NCBI GenBank assembly: GCA_002049495.1 | Contig: LLYS01000004.1 | Location: 62,001-126,000, forward strand | DNA: 64,000 bases | DNA from: Epsilonproteobacteria bacterium tcs-49 | GTDB taxonomy: Bacteria; Campylobacterota; Campylobacteria; Campylobacterales; Sulfurovaceae | Reading direction: 5' to 3' | Shown: positions 1 through 9,706 of the stretch, piece after piece | How the letters are laid out: each line of letters begins with the position of its first letter | Numbering within the stretch: position 1 is the first letter of the stretch | Made by a program: the position numbers and the translations under genes | The notes under the pieces: model-generated | Told to the model about the DNA's origin: nothing | Databases searched by the model: none | What the model saw: the letters and a program-made list of their open reading frames with translations, nothing else

Positions 1-1
1 G

Positions 2-634
2 GGGGTCAACATCGGCAAAAACAAAACCACCCCCGAAGAGAAAGCGCTGGAGGATTACGAAACGCTGTTTAAAGCGTTTAAAGATCGCGGTGATTATCTG
101 GTGATCAACATCTCCAGCCCCAACACCCCGGGCTTACGGGATCTGCAGAATGAAAACTTTATCAAAGCGCTCTTTGCAAAGGGCAAAGAGATCACCGATA
201 CGCCCATTTTGCTCAAGATCGCCCCGGATATGGAGCCAAAGCAGGCGATCGCGCTGTGCCAAACGGCGGTGGATGCGGGCGCGGACGGCATCATCGCCAC
301 CAACACCACCGTCGATTACTCCCTCACGCCAAACGCCAGGGATTTCGGCGGCATCAGCGGCGCGCTGCTCAAAGAGAAAAGCTTTGAACTGTTCAAAGCG
401 ATCGCCGAGCAGATGTATGGCAAAACGACGCTGATCAGCGTCGGGGGCATCGACAGCGCCGAGGAAGCGTACCGTCGCATCAAAGCGGGCGCTTCGCTGG
501 TACAGGTGTACTCCGCGCTGGTTTATAAAGGCCCCTCTTTGATCAAGCAGATCAACGAAGGGCTTGTGCAGCTGCTTGAGCGCGACGGCTTTGAAAGCCT
601 TGAACAAGCGATCGGCAGCGACTGGAGCAACTAA
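2..634 (+). CDS. pyrD: Dihydroorotate dehydrogenase (quinone), 5' truncated by window edge
   Basis: This is the C-terminal two thirds (about 210 residues) of a class 2 dihydroorotate dehydrogenase, which oxidises dihydroorotate to orotate with FMN and passes electrons to quinone in pyrimidine synthesis. The frame is open from base 2. The catalytic-serine segment NISSPNTPGLRDLQ is visible, and a C-terminal FMN-phosphate segment (SVGGIDSAEEAYRRI, then AGASLVQVYSALVYKGP) is typical of the family. The true start lies upstream of the window. The next gene begins 11 bases after the stop on the same strand, so the two are probably co-transcribed. Confidence 0.93.
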   Translation, partial: GVNIGKNKTTPEEKALEDYETLFKAFKDRGDYLVINISSPNTPGLRDLQNENFIKALFAKGKEITDTPILLKIAPDMEPKQAIALCQTAVDAGADGIIATNTTVDYSLTPNARDFGGISGALLKEKSFELFKAIAEQMYGKTTLISVGGIDSAEEAYRRIKAGASLVQVYSALVYKGPSLIKQINEGLVQLLERDGFESLEQAIGSDWSN

Positions 635-645
635 AGGAGTATTTC

Positions 646-1953
646 ATGCAAATACTGCGGGTACTTTTAACAATTTTTCTTTTTACAGGAGCAGTAATGG
701 CAAACAGCTTACCAAAGCATCATAAAACCACGTTGGACAACGGCTTGGAAATCGTCGTCATCCCCATGCGAAACGGCAGCGGCGTCATCACCACCGATAT
801 CTTTTACAAGGTGGGCAGCCGCAACGAGGTGATGGGCAAAAGCGGCATCGCGCACATGCTTGAACACCTCAACTTCAAATCCACTAAAAACCTCCACGCC
901 GGGGAGTTTGACGAAATCGTCAAGGGCTTTGGGGGTGTCAACAACGCCGCGACAAGCTTTGACTATACCCACTACTTCATCAAAAGCGCGTCGCAAAATC
1001 TGGACAAGTCCCTGGAGCTGTTCGCGGAGCTGATGCAAAATCTCAATCTCAAAGATGAGGAGTTCCAGCCCGAGCGCGACGTCGTGGCCGAGGAGCGGCG
1101 CTGGCGCACGGATAACAACCCCATCGGGTATATGTATTTCCGCCTGTTTAACAATATGTACAGCCTGCACCCCTACCACTGGACGCCGATCGGGTTTATG
1201 GATGATATCCAAAGCTGGACCATCGACGATATCAGACAGTTTCACCAAACCTACTACCAACCCCAAAACGCCGTCATCATCGTCGCGGGCGATATCGACA
1301 AGGAGACGGTTTTTGCCCGGGCCAAGGAGCACTTCGGCGACATTGAGAACACGACTGCCATCCAAAACCGCATCCCCCAAGAACCCGAACACAAGGAGCA
1401 TAAGCGCGTTACGCTTTATAAACCCACCCAGGCGGAAGTGATCGCGCTGGCGTACCACATCCCCAACTTCGAGCATGAGGATCAGGTCGCCCTTTCGATC
1501 CTGAGCGAGCTGCTTACCAGCGGCAAAAGCAGCCGATTGTACAAACGGTTGGTGGATGAGGAAAAACTGGCCAATCAAGTGTACGCGTACAATATGGAGC
1601 TTAAAGACCCGGGGGTATTTTTATTTATGGCGATGTGCAACCCCGGCGTCAAAGCCGAGCAGGTGGAAGAGGTGATCCACGAAGAGATCGAGAAGCTAAA
1701 AAGCGGCGACGTCACCGACGAGGAGATCGAAAAGGTCAAGATCGCCACCAAAGCGGATTTTATTTTTAACCTGGAAGATTCCAGCAGCGTCGCCGACGTC
1801 TTTGGCAGCTACTACGTCAGAGGCAATATCGATCCGCTGCTTAGCTACGAAGAGGATGTGCAAAACATTACGAAAAAAGAGCTCAAGGAGGCGGCGCAGA
1901 AATATTTCGAGTATCCCTTGACGATGATACTCAAAGATGAAGGGCGCGATTAA
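646..1953 (+). CDS. M16 family zinc peptidase, probably periplasmic
   Basis: The product is 435 residues and starts with a hydrophobic segment (about residues 4-19) that looks like a signal peptide. An inverted zinc motif HMLEH (H70, E73, H74) is present, and the third ligand is expected in VVAEERRW near residues 147-153. The length fits a one-chain pitrilysin/PqqL-type M16 subunit with an N-terminal active half and a C-terminal half. A good ribosome site (AAAGGAG) precedes the ATG. The substrate is unknown. The 3' end overlaps the convergent cutA gene by 4 bases. Confidence 0.9.
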   Translation: MQILRVLLTIFLFTGAVMANSLPKHHKTTLDNGLEIVVIPMRNGSGVITTDIFYKVGSRNEVMGKSGIAHMLEHLNFKSTKNLHAGEFDEIVKGFGGVNNAATSFDYTHYFIKSASQNLDKSLELFAELMQNLNLKDEEFQPERDVVAEERRWRTDNNPIGYMYFRLFNNMYSLHPYHWTPIGFMDDIQSWTIDDIRQFHQTYYQPQNAVIIVAGDIDKETVFARAKEHFGDIENTTAIQNRIPQEPEHKEHKRVTLYKPTQAEVIALAYHIPNFEHEDQVALSILSELLTSGKSSRLYKRLVDEEKLANQVYAYNMELKDPGVFLFMAMCNPGVKAEQVEEVIHEEIEKLKSGDVTDEEIEKVKIATKADFIFNLEDSSSVADVFGSYYVRGNIDPLLSYEEDVQNITKKELKEAAQKYFEYPLTMILKDEGRD

Positions 1954-2267
1954 CCCTGCGCGGTCTCTTCCCCGATCCAGTCCAGATACTCCTGGGACCC
2001 CTTCTCAATCGCTACCTCAACGATCTGGGGCACGTCGTAGGGGTGGTGCTGCTTGATAAGATTTTGCAGCTTCGTATAAAGCGTGGCTTTTGTTTTGAAA
2101 ACGATACGGACCTCCCCGTCGTTTTGCAATCTGCCGTCCCACATATACAGACTCTCTATATCTTCAAGCTGCACGCAGGCCGCCAGCTTGGCCTGCAGCA
2201 CTTTCTGCGCGAGCTTTTGGGCCTGGGATCTGTTTTCTACGGTTGTAATCACCATGGAATATGACAT
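1950..2267 (-). CDS. cutA: Divalent cation tolerance protein CutA
   Basis: The 105-residue product matches the full length of CutA1, a small trimeric ferredoxin-fold protein linked to copper and divalent-metal tolerance. Family features visible are the N-terminal strand (MVITTVENRSQAQKLA), the segment AACVQLEDIESLYMW and the late HHPYDVPQIVEV motif. It is monocistronic and convergent with the M16 peptidase gene. The molecular role of CutA is unsettled in general, so the name describes the family only. Confidence 0.92.
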   Translation of the reverse strand: MSYSMVITTVENRSQAQKLAQKVLQAKLAACVQLEDIESLYMWDGRLQNDGEVRIVFKTKATLYTKLQNLIKQHHPYDVPQIVEVAIEKGSQEYLDWIGEETAQG

Positions 2268-2305
2268 AAACTCTCCTTTATGCCATATTGTACCACGAAA
2301 ATTTC

Positions 2306-4204
2306 TTAGAGCTTAAACTGCGAAAGCTGCTTATCGAGCTTGCTGACCATCTGGTTGAGCAAGTCGGCGGTTTTGGTGATCTCCTCGGTGCTGGTGGAGT
2401 CTTTTTTGGTCAAATCCTCGATCGCATCCATCCGCCGGGTGATCTGTTCGATAGCACTGCCCACCTCTTTAGAACGCGTCACCGAATCCCTTGAAACCTC
2501 TTTGGCTTTGAGCAGCACCTGTTCGGAATCGAGAATACTGGCGTTGATATCCTCTACCATCTGGTGGATATGTTCAAAGCGCTTGAAATTCGCATCCATC
2601 ATCCCCGAAGAATCCACACTGGACTGGATCACGACGCTGACGGTGGTCTCGATCTCCACCAGACTCTTTTTCGTCCGCTCCGCCAATTTGCGCACCTCGT
2701 CGGCCACGACGGCGAAACCTCTGCCGTGCTCCCCCGCACGCGCCGCTTCGATAGCGGCGTTGAGCGCAAGCAGATTGGTCTGTTCGGCGATATCACTTAT
2801 CATCCCCAGCACGTTTTTGATCTGATCCACTTCACTGTTGAGCTGGTTGAGTTTCTCATTGACGCTTTGTTCGCTTTGCAGCGACTGGTCGATTTCGCGG
2901 GAGAACTCCTGCATCTGCGTCGCGGACTCCTCCATCTTCGCCCCCGCACTTTCAAGTTCGTCGCTGACCCCCTGGGCACCTTCGATGGAAAGCTGCACAT
3001 CTGAGGAGGCTTTTTTGGTATGGGTGTTGACCTCTTCGACCACACCGATATGCTGGGCGCTTCGGTTCTGGATCGCGTGGGCGGTTTTATCCAGACTCGA
3101 AGCGTAATCGACGTTTTCGTGGGACGCATCGCGGGTTTGCTTGAGGATGCTGCGCACCGACTCCATCCGCTGCATACTCTCGATAAGATCATACACCTCT
3201 TCGGGAATCTTTTTAAAGCGGGTTTCGGAAAAGTTCACCGTCCAATCGCCGCTGCTGAGCTGATCGATCTTGCCGATGACGGACTCCAGCGGCTTAAAGC
3301 CCCGCTGCACGATATAGTAAGCGACCACTATCCCAAGCACGACGATAAAAGCGATGATCACGGAGGAAACGATCTCGTTGCGCAGCTGCGCGTTGGCTTC
3401 GGCCGTGGCGTCTTGCAGACGGACCAGATAGCCCAGTTTGCTTCCCAGGGAGTTTTGCAAAGGCATGGCGTAACTCTTGATTTTGCGCGATCCGCTGTCG
3501 TAAAGCGCCACGCGGCGTTTCTGTCCGGCCCCCGGCAAAACGTCTGCGGTAAAAGGCAGTTTTTTCAAACCGCTGGCTTCCACCTGCCCCTGCAGATTGG
3601 TGATATAGTATGAAGCGTTTTCGATCCGGTCAAGGTTTTGCAGCGTATTGGAAAGGCGTTTTGCCAGCACGACGCTGCCGACCATCAAATCCTTATGGTA
3701 TACCGGCGAAGATACCGCAGCGACGATCGTGCCGTCGATATTGGCCAACCCCCGATACACCCGGTGCTTTTGCAGCACGGCCCGCAACAGTTTGCTTTTG
3801 ATCTTTGTCACCGAGATATCGAGCTTCTTCGAGGAGCTTCTTTTGTAAACGACGTTCCCGCTTTTATCCAGAAACAGAAGCAGCAGCTCTTTGGTACCTC
3901 CGGTGATGGTGTTAAAGGGGGTCTGGGCAAACGATTCGAGAAGCTGCGCGTCTTTGCGGTGCAGTCCCAAACCGGCGTCTTTGTAGTTAAACTCGTTATA
4001 CGCCGCGACCAAAGGTTTGATCAGGGACTTTTGCTCCGCTTTAAAGATCTTGGGAATATAGGAGAAATTCCCCCGCTCGACCTTGGACTTATAACCGTTG
4101 TCGCTGATCTTTTTAAACACGAACTGCGTGATCGACGAGAGTAAAATCGCAGTGATCAGCACCATAATAATCTGCAGTTTCAAAGAGAGTTTGGAAATTT
4201 GCAT
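2306..4204 (-). CDS. Methyl-accepting chemotaxis protein with periplasmic sensor domain
   Basis: A transmembrane chemoreceptor of about 632 residues. An N-terminal membrane segment (about 10-28) is followed by a roughly 250-residue periplasmic region that looks like a CACHE-type ligand-binding domain. A second membrane segment (about 283-303), a HAMP region and a long cytoplasmic coiled coil follow. The signalling hairpin [20 protein letters not shown] is fully conserved. Two adjacent ATG codons are possible; the second has the better spacing from AAGGAG. It follows the rhodanese gene by 9 bases, so the two form an operon. The ligand is unknown. Confidence 0.93.
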   Translation of the reverse strand: MQISKLSLKLQIIMVLITAILLSSITQFVFKKISDNGYKSKVERGNFSYIPKIFKAEQKSLIKPLVAAYNEFNYKDAGLGLHRKDAQLLESFAQTPFNTITGGTKELLLLFLDKSGNVVYKRSSSKKLDISVTKIKSKLLRAVLQKHRVYRGLANIDGTIVAAVSSPVYHKDLMVGSVVLAKRLSNTLQNLDRIENASYYITNLQGQVEASGLKKLPFTADVLPGAGQKRRVALYDSGSRKIKSYAMPLQNSLGSKLGYLVRLQDATAEANAQLRNEIVSSVIIAFIVVLGIVVAYYIVQRGFKPLESVIGKIDQLSSGDWTVNFSETRFKKIPEEVYDLIESMQRMESVRSILKQTRDASHENVDYASSLDKTAHAIQNRSAQHIGVVEEVNTHTKKASSDVQLSIEGAQGVSDELESAGAKMEESATQMQEFSREIDQSLQSEQSVNEKLNQLNSEVDQIKNVLGMISDIAEQTNLLALNAAIEAARAGEHGRGFAVVADEVRKLAERTKKSLVEIETTVSVVIQSSVDSSGMMDANFKRFEHIHQMVEDINASILDSEQVLLKAKEVSRDSVTRSKEVGSAIEQITRRMDAIEDLTKKDSTSTEEITKTADLLNQMVSKLDKQLSQFKL

Positions 4205-4213
4205 CATCTCTCC

Positions 4214-4705
4214 TTAGTAGGGTTTGACCACGGGGTTTTTCGCCCCGTCGTCATACACGTAATCGCGGTAGGAGGGAAAACCGTCGCGGAAATAGTAGAT
4301 CGTTCCCAGCTTTTGCCCCTCCGGCTCGTCGGTTTTCCACGCAAGGAGCTTTTGCGTCGCCTTTTGGGCGCGGGTACAGCTGTGCCCGTTGCAAAAGACC
4401 AGGACGTCTGCGATGAAGCGGGGGTGGGAAACGATATTTTCCAGATTGAACTTTTCGGGTTTTTTGACATTGAGATGCACCGCTCCGGGGATGCTGCCGC
4501 CCTGTTTGAGATCTTTGATCTTGCGCGTGTCGATAAACAGCACTTCACGCATCCGTTGGCCGTTTTGTTCACTATAGCGCCGCATCAGCTCGGCGACCTC
4601 TTTTGCCGTGACTTTCGTACTGCCGGGGATCGTTTCGGCCGAAACCTTCGCCCATGTGGACAAAGGCAGCAACAACCCCGCCAATAGCAGATATATCATC
4701 CTCAT
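4214..4705 (-). CDS. Periplasmic rhodanese-like protein
   Basis: A 163-residue single rhodanese domain behind a signal peptide (residues 1-19, ending STWA). The predicted active-site loop is CNGHSCTRA, with C105 the likely persulfide-carrying cysteine and C110 a second cysteine in the same loop. The upstream GAIHL-type segment is present as GAVHLNV. The gene has a strong GGAGG ribosome site and is the first of two genes with the chemoreceptor downstream. A role in periplasmic sulfane-sulfur handling fits a sulfur-oxidising lifestyle but is inferred. Confidence 0.85.
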   Translation of the reverse strand: MRMIYLLLAGLLLPLSTWAKVSAETIPGSTKVTAKEVAELMRRYSEQNGQRMREVLFIDTRKIKDLKQGGSIPGAVHLNVKKPEKFNLENIVSHPRFIADVLVFCNGHSCTRAQKATQKLLAWKTDEPEGQKLGTIYYFRDGFPSYRDYVYDDGAKNPVVKPY

Positions 4706-4846
4706 CTTTACCTCCGTTTATACATATATGACTATTATAAACAAATGCAAGTGTAGGAAAAATGTAAGATACTGATTTTAGAAAATTAATTTTACATCAT
4801 AAGTTTAAATGATAATATTGATTAGATCATATTTCGTAGTGCGGCT

Positions 4847-5260
4847 TTAACCTTCCAATTCTTTGAGTTTATTATACTGGTGAATGGCACGGATCACTTC
4901 TGCCCTGTGGGGAATTTTGCGAGCGGCGATGTAGCCTTTTTTGCGGTTTTGTTTGTCGTATACGGGTTTGATATAACTCATAACCCAGTAGTATTTGCCG
5001 TCTTTACGCAGGTTTTTGACCAAGCCGGACCACTCCTCGTCCCTTTCGATGGTTTTCCACATATCCTTAAACGCTTCGGCGGGCATATCCGGGTGGCGCA
5101 GGATGCTGTGGGGCTGCCCCTTGAGCTCGGCCTGGGAGTAGCCCGATATCTGGGCAAACTTACGGTTGGCGTAGGTGATCACCCCCTCCAGATCCGTTTC
5201 ACTGATGATCACTCCCTCATTGAAAAAAAACTCTTCCTCTACCGGTTCGGGACGGTTCAT
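4847..5260 (-). CDS. Single PAS-domain protein (aerotaxis-receptor type)
   Basis: A 137-residue soluble protein that is almost entirely one PAS domain, similar to the sensor end of Aer-type receptors (ITYANRKFAQISGYS, HSILRHPDMP, and the KDGKYYWV segment). It lacks membrane segments and an output domain, so it would have to act through a partner. A second, clearly related single-PAS protein lies at the end of the nap operon (24903-25349). The gene stands alone, with about 140 bases to the rhodanese gene and about 95 to the Bat operon. Ligand and partner are unknown. Confidence 0.85.
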   Translation of the reverse strand: MNRPEPVEEEFFFNEGVIISETDLEGVITYANRKFAQISGYSQAELKGQPHSILRHPDMPAEAFKDMWKTIERDEEWSGLVKNLRKDGKYYWVMSYIKPVYDKQNRKKGYIAARKIPHRAEVIRAIHQYNKLKELEG

Positions 5261-5356
5261 GACTTATCCTCAACTTAAGTTTTTTTATTTTTTTATTGTA
5301 TCAGAATTTTCCCGTGAAATCCGTTACAAATTGTTAAGTTTTTATCCTCCCGACTT

Positions 5357-6742
5357 TTAAACGTCGTAGCGCTTAAGCATCTCCCGCAACCGTTTTTTAT
5401 CGATCTTAATCCCCTTTTCACCGCGCTCCTTTTTATACAGCTCATATAGCAGCTCCAGCACTTCGGGATCGTCGGCATGGGGCAGCAGGCGCTGCAGTTC
5501 AGTGTGGGCGCTGCGCTCCTTTTTATAAGCCGTCCCCTTTCTCGCCTTTGCCGCAAGATAACCCACCGCGATCCCAGCGGCAAAGATAAGCAGCGCGTAC
5601 CCAAGATCAAGATAACTGCCGCTTTTTTGCTCCACGCTCCCTGAAGCGGTCGGGGCAGCGGCGGGGAGAGGATCGGTACGGTTGATGGAGGAATCCACCT
5701 TGATCTTGTAGCGCGGGGTTTTCAAGGTGCGGATACGCTGCTCCTTCGTATCGAAATAGTGAAAATGCAGCGCCGGAACGGTGAAGTTCTGATCCGATAC
5801 CAGGGAAAACTTTTTAGTGTAAACCCCCTTTTCGATCTTGGGTTCACTCTCATAGGTTACCACGGAGGGCAGCTCCAAGGCAAAGCCTTCAAAGTCGTCA
5901 AAATTGCCGCTGCCTTTGAGGGTGATAAAAAGGTGGACGGGTTTATTGGCTTTGGTCTCAACGCTGCTGACGCGGCTTTCGAGCGTAAACTCCCCGACCA
6001 TTTTGATCGCTTCGGGCGGAGCTTTGACCGCAATTTGCAGCGGTTTTGCCGCGATGGTTCTATACTCGGGGACATAGGTGGTCCCGAAGATATCCGTCGT
6101 TTTCTTTGGAACGCCGATCTTTGCTTTGGGCGGTTCGATCGTCAGATTCCCCTCCCGTTGCGGATAGTAGCGGTAGCGCATCTCATGCAAAATAAACTCC
6201 CCCGCCTGTCTGGGTTTATCCTCCTGAATCTGCTTGACCCAAAACCCCTCCTTGGACGGAGGCGTATACACCACGTCCAGCAACCGCTTGTCCGCGCGCT
6301 CTTTGAGACGGATCGTTACCGTTACCGCTTCGTTGAGATAAGCCTCCGTTTTATCGGCACTCATGGAGATATAATACGCCTCATCCAGGTTTTGCGCGGG
6401 TTTGACCACCGCGACGGGGCGGGGCTTGCTGCGCTGGAGCTCCCCGTCGACGATAGCGCTGATGGAGGGGATGATAAAGTTTGCTTCGGGTTGGATCGTT
6501 AAACTCACCCGCTTTTCGTAACTGACGTCGTTGTTGACGATGACGGTATTGTTCGCACGCTTTACCGAAAGCACCTCGTACTCCGCGATCTTTTCGGGCA
6601 GCTCAAACTCGATCTGTTTGCCCTGGGCGATCAGATGGATGACGAACTTTTCGCCGGCGGTGGCGTTTTGTTCCGAGAGGCGCAACTCCAGCGCCAACAG
6701 CAGCGTCACGCCGAACATACTACCAAGGATTATTCGTATCAT
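5357..6742 (-). CDS. BatD-like membrane protein
   Basis: A 461-residue protein with an N-terminal signal or anchor (residues 2-18), a long extracytoplasmic beta-rich region and a single membrane segment near residues 378-395, followed by a charged cytoplasmic tail. Architecture and position after two VWA genes match BatD of the Bacteroides aerotolerance (Bat) operons. Its start overlaps the end of the VWA-TPR gene by 23 bases, so it is the last gene of the operon. Bat proteins are linked to envelope stress tolerance; no enzymatic activity is established. Confidence 0.85.
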   Translation of the reverse strand: MIRIILGSMFGVTLLLALELRLSEQNATAGEKFVIHLIAQGKQIEFELPEKIAEYEVLSVKRANNTVIVNNDVSYEKRVSLTIQPEANFIIPSISAIVDGELQRSKPRPVAVVKPAQNLDEAYYISMSADKTEAYLNEAVTVTIRLKERADKRLLDVVYTPPSKEGFWVKQIQEDKPRQAGEFILHEMRYRYYPQREGNLTIEPPKAKIGVPKKTTDIFGTTYVPEYRTIAAKPLQIAVKAPPEAIKMVGEFTLESRVSSVETKANKPVHLFITLKGSGNFDDFEGFALELPSVVTYESEPKIEKGVYTKKFSLVSDQNFTVPALHFHYFDTKEQRIRTLKTPRYKIKVDSSINRTDPLPAAAPTASGSVEQKSGSYLDLGYALLIFAAGIAVGYLAAKARKGTAYKKERSAHTELQRLLPHADDPEVLELLYELYKKERGEKGIKIDKKRLREMLKRYDV

Positions 6743-8372
6743 CTGCTCCTCTTTCTATCACAAACAGCTGCGTAGGCGGCGCCGGCAACTGTTTTTTATA
6801 TTTTTCATATTCCCTGTTTTGCCCCCCGCTTCGGGCACTTTTTCCTCCGGCCGCGGGGGCGCTGACCCGCTCGCCGCTTTGCCGATTCTTACCCTCAGCC
6901 TTTTGGGGTTGCGGCTTTTGGGATTTTGGGGCCTTTTTTCCCTTTTGCGGATCCGCTTTGGGATTTTTTTGCGAAGCCGCCGCATCGCCTTTTTGCTTTT
7001 TCTTCTCCCCGTTTTTCTGCTTGGAGCGTTCCAGCAGCTTTTTGAGCCACTCATAGTTGTAGCGCGCGTCGGCATCCTCTTGCAGCTGCAGCGAACGCTC
7101 ATATCGCTGCAAAGCCTTGTCATACTGTTTTGTCTTCACATAGGCGTTTGCCAAATTATACTCCGCCTTGGCTTTTAATTCGCTATCTTTGGTTTCTACG
7201 CGCTTGTAGTTCTCGATCGCTTCTTTGTAGCGCCCCGCTTTATAGTAACTATCGGCCAGGTTAAAATAGCTTTGCGGCGATCCCAGCACCTTCCGGTAGT
7301 GTTTGGCCGCGTTTTCATATTCATGTTTGGCATAAGCTTCCTGCGCTTTTTGCAGCGTGACGAAATCAAACAATCCCGCCCGGGAACTTACGGGCTGCAG
7401 CAAAAGAGGCAATAGCAGCAGATGCAGTTTGGGCAGCGAAGCAAACCCCAGCAGCAATACCCCCGTCGCACCCCATAGCAAGAAGGGGAAAAGTTCGATA
7501 TTTTGATCGATTGTTACCACCGCTTTGGAATTGGGGCGATGCTTTTGCATGATGCGCGCAAAGAGCTTTTGCATCCTGGTCGAGTCAAAATCCGCCGCTA
7601 CGGAGTAGGCTCCGGTTGCACGGGAGAGCTGTCCGATCGTATCGTTGCGGTTGCTCCACGCATCACCGATGGGCTTTTGGTTGGCATCCAGCACCGGAGC
7701 GCCCTGCTGCGTAGCGACCAAAACGGTATAGAGGCTTATCCCCTTCTCCTTTGCCGCGGCGATCTCTTTGTGCCAGTCGCGTTTATCGCCGCCGTCGGTG
7801 AAAACCACCACCGGTTTCTCCCTTTCACCCTCGAGCAGTTTCGCCGCGCTGTTTATCACTACTGCGATATCGGTCGCGCCGGAAGTGATACGGTCGGGAC
7901 GCAAATGCTTAAGCTTCTCAAGCAGAACCTGCTTATTATCCGTCGAAGGCGATACCAAAAACCCGTGGGAGGAAAAGGCCATAAGCGCAAAGGAGGCCCG
8001 CTCGCCCGCGGCTATGAAATCTCCCAGTTTCTGCTTGGCAAACTCCAGGCGGTTTGGATAAAGATCCCGTGAGCGCATCGAACCGCTGATATCCAGCGCC
8101 AAAAGGATCTTTGTCTGCGCCACCTCCACCTTCTTGGGCTCCTTCTCGATCACCGGACGCGCCAGGGCAAGTACCATACAAAGCAAGGCGATGCTCATCA
8201 GCGTATTGCGCATCGCCTTCCCTACCCCCGGGGTCTGTGCGGTAAGTTTGGCAAACACCTCCTTCTCAAACACGCGCGAAATTTTATCCTTGTTGGTAAA
8301 AATCAGTCCCAAAAGCCCCAAAAGCGGCAACAGGACAAACCAAAGCACCTCAGGATTGACAAAAGAGATCAT
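6720..8372 (-). CDS. BatB/BatC fusion: VWA domain plus TPR protein
   Basis: A 550-residue protein joining two functions that are separate genes in some organisms. Two N-terminal membrane segments (about 10-26 and 57-74) flank a cytoplasmic stretch. A von Willebrand A domain with MIDAS motif DISGS (about 93-97) and FTDGGD follows, then a membrane stretch around 295-330, TPR repeats (about 335-440), and a low-complexity K/Q/P-rich tail (about 450-530). It starts immediately after the BatA stop. It probably acts as a metal-dependent protein-interaction scaffold at the membrane. Confidence 0.87.
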   Translation of the reverse strand: MISFVNPEVLWFVLLPLLGLLGLIFTNKDKISRVFEKEVFAKLTAQTPGVGKAMRNTLMSIALLCMVLALARPVIEKEPKKVEVAQTKILLALDISGSMRSRDLYPNRLEFAKQKLGDFIAAGERASFALMAFSSHGFLVSPSTDNKQVLLEKLKHLRPDRITSGATDIAVVINSAAKLLEGEREKPVVVFTDGGDKRDWHKEIAAAKEKGISLYTVLVATQQGAPVLDANQKPIGDAWSNRNDTIGQLSRATGAYSVAADFDSTRMQKLFARIMQKHRPNSKAVVTIDQNIELFPFLLWGATGVLLLGFASLPKLHLLLLPLLLQPVSSRAGLFDFVTLQKAQEAYAKHEYENAAKHYRKVLGSPQSYFNLADSYYKAGRYKEAIENYKRVETKDSELKAKAEYNLANAYVKTKQYDKALQRYERSLQLQEDADARYNYEWLKKLLERSKQKNGEKKKQKGDAAASQKNPKADPQKGKKAPKSQKPQPQKAEGKNRQSGERVSAPAAGGKSARSGGQNREYEKYKKQLPAPPTQLFVIERGADDTNNPW

Positions 8373-9269
8373 CTACAGCCCCCTTTGGTTGCGCAGATAC
8401 AGATACAGCAGCAAACTGATCAAGGCGGTAAAAAGCGGATAGATATAGAGGTAATCGTAGTTGACGTAGCTGCGGGCCTCGACCTTTGTACGCTCCCTCC
8501 GGTCGATCTGTTCATAGATGCTGCGCAGCTTCTGTTTGTCACGGGCACGGAAAAAACTGCCCTGCCCCAATTCGGCAAGCTCCTTTAGCAGCTTCTCGTT
8601 GGTATTGCCGAAACTGATGGTATAGAGTTTTACCGGGCTTTCCTTAATACGTTTTTTGATCACGTCAAGGGGGATTTTACCCGCGGAGTTGATCCCGTCG
8701 GTGAGCAAAATGATCGTTTTGGACTCCACCCGGGAAGGTTTGAGCAGTTCGTAGGTTTGAAACAAGGCGTCGTAGATAGCGGTTTTTTCCCCTAAAATCC
8801 CCACCTGCTGCATCGAAAGGATCTGCGAAACATATTCGCGGTCAAAGCTCAAAGGCGAACTTACCGCACTGTAACTGCCAAAAGTCACCACCGCGATGCG
8901 GTCTCCTTCTCTGGCGTCGATAAACTCGCCCACCGCCTTTTGGACCGCTTCAAACTTGCTCTCGCTCTCATTGAGCCCGTAGCGCATGGAACCGCTGGCA
9001 TCAAGCACCAAAACGATATCATGCACCTCCTCAAACCCCTTTTTATAGCGCTTTTCCAAGACGGGGCTGGCCGAAGCGGTCACCAAGGAAACGATGGCGA
9101 TCCATTTCAAAACGATGCTCAAACGATCGGGCAGCGCCTTTTTATGCAGCAGCGTGCCCAGATGGGGAAAATAGATCGCTTTGGAACGGGCGGGACAAAA
9201 CTCCGCGCACAGCAAAAAGAAAAACAGTACCAGAAACACTTTGGGATATTGGAAACTAAATGCGTCCAT
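8373..9269 (-). CDS. BatA-like VWA-domain membrane protein
   Basis: A 298-residue protein with N-terminal membrane segments (about 10-23 and 49-67), a VWA domain carrying the MIDAS motif DASGS (about 90-94) and LLTDGIN, and a C-terminal membrane segment (about 272-292). This is the BatA layout. Its start lies inside the end of the preceding small membrane gene (14-base overlap), which implies translational coupling. MoxR ATPase and DUF58 genes usually precede batA; here the operon begins with the small gene and abuts metK. Confidence 0.87.
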   Translation of the reverse strand: MDAFSFQYPKVFLVLFFFLLCAEFCPARSKAIYFPHLGTLLHKKALPDRLSIVLKWIAIVSLVTASASPVLEKRYKKGFEEVHDIVLVLDASGSMRYGLNESESKFEAVQKAVGEFIDAREGDRIAVVTFGSYSAVSSPLSFDREYVSQILSMQQVGILGEKTAIYDALFQTYELLKPSRVESKTIILLTDGINSAGKIPLDVIKKRIKESPVKLYTISFGNTNEKLLKELAELGQGSFFRARDKQKLRSIYEQIDRRERTKVEARSYVNYDYLYIYPLFTALISLLLYLYLRNQRGL

Positions 9270-9624
9270 GAACCAACTCTATAAACAGCGCCAGCTGCTT
9301 TTTTGTTTCCCCGTCAACCGCCGCAACTTCCTTTTTATATTTGTAGCGCTCCAGCCGGGCGTTGAGCACCGCAAACTTTTCGCGCAGCTGCTCATCGACC
9401 AGCAGCTGCCGCCCCAGAGGCGTTACGGCGTAGGCATCGCGTTTAGGGTCGGAAAGATCAAGGGCTTCCAGCTTTTCCAAAACTTCGCGTTTGGGATCTT
9501 TTTGCAGCGTTTTATAGATAAAATACCCGATCACCCCCGCCAGCAGCAGCGCCAGCACGACAAGGGCTATAAAGAGAAAAAGGGAGTAATCGGGTACGGC
9601 GACGGGGGGTTTGATATCTCTCAT
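9256..9624 (-). CDS. Small membrane protein heading the Bat operon (DUF4381-like)
   Basis: A 122-residue protein with one membrane segment (about 14-36) near the N-terminus and a charged soluble C-terminal part of about 85 residues. The in-frame ATG at 9624 is preferred to upstream codons because the longer reading would run into the metK promoter region. Size, topology and location before batA match the DUF4381-type proteins of Bat operons. The assignment is by context; sequence similarity was not tested. Confidence 0.7.
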   Translation of the reverse strand: MRDIKPPVAVPDYSLFLFIALVVLALLLAGVIGYFIYKTLQKDPKREVLEKLEALDLSDPKRDAYAVTPLGRQLLVDEQLREKFAVLNARLERYKYKKEVAAVDGETKKQLALFIELVHGRI

Positions 9625-9706
9625 TGCGCTTCTTTCTTTTAGCGTAAATCTTATCGGTTTTTGGGTATTATACCATACACGACAATTCAACAATTAAAGG
9701 CGTTTT

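Noticed and set aside
709-1578. Long open frame opposite the M16 peptidase
   Set aside because: No motif, no ribosome site, and fully overlapped by a gene with an intact zinc site.
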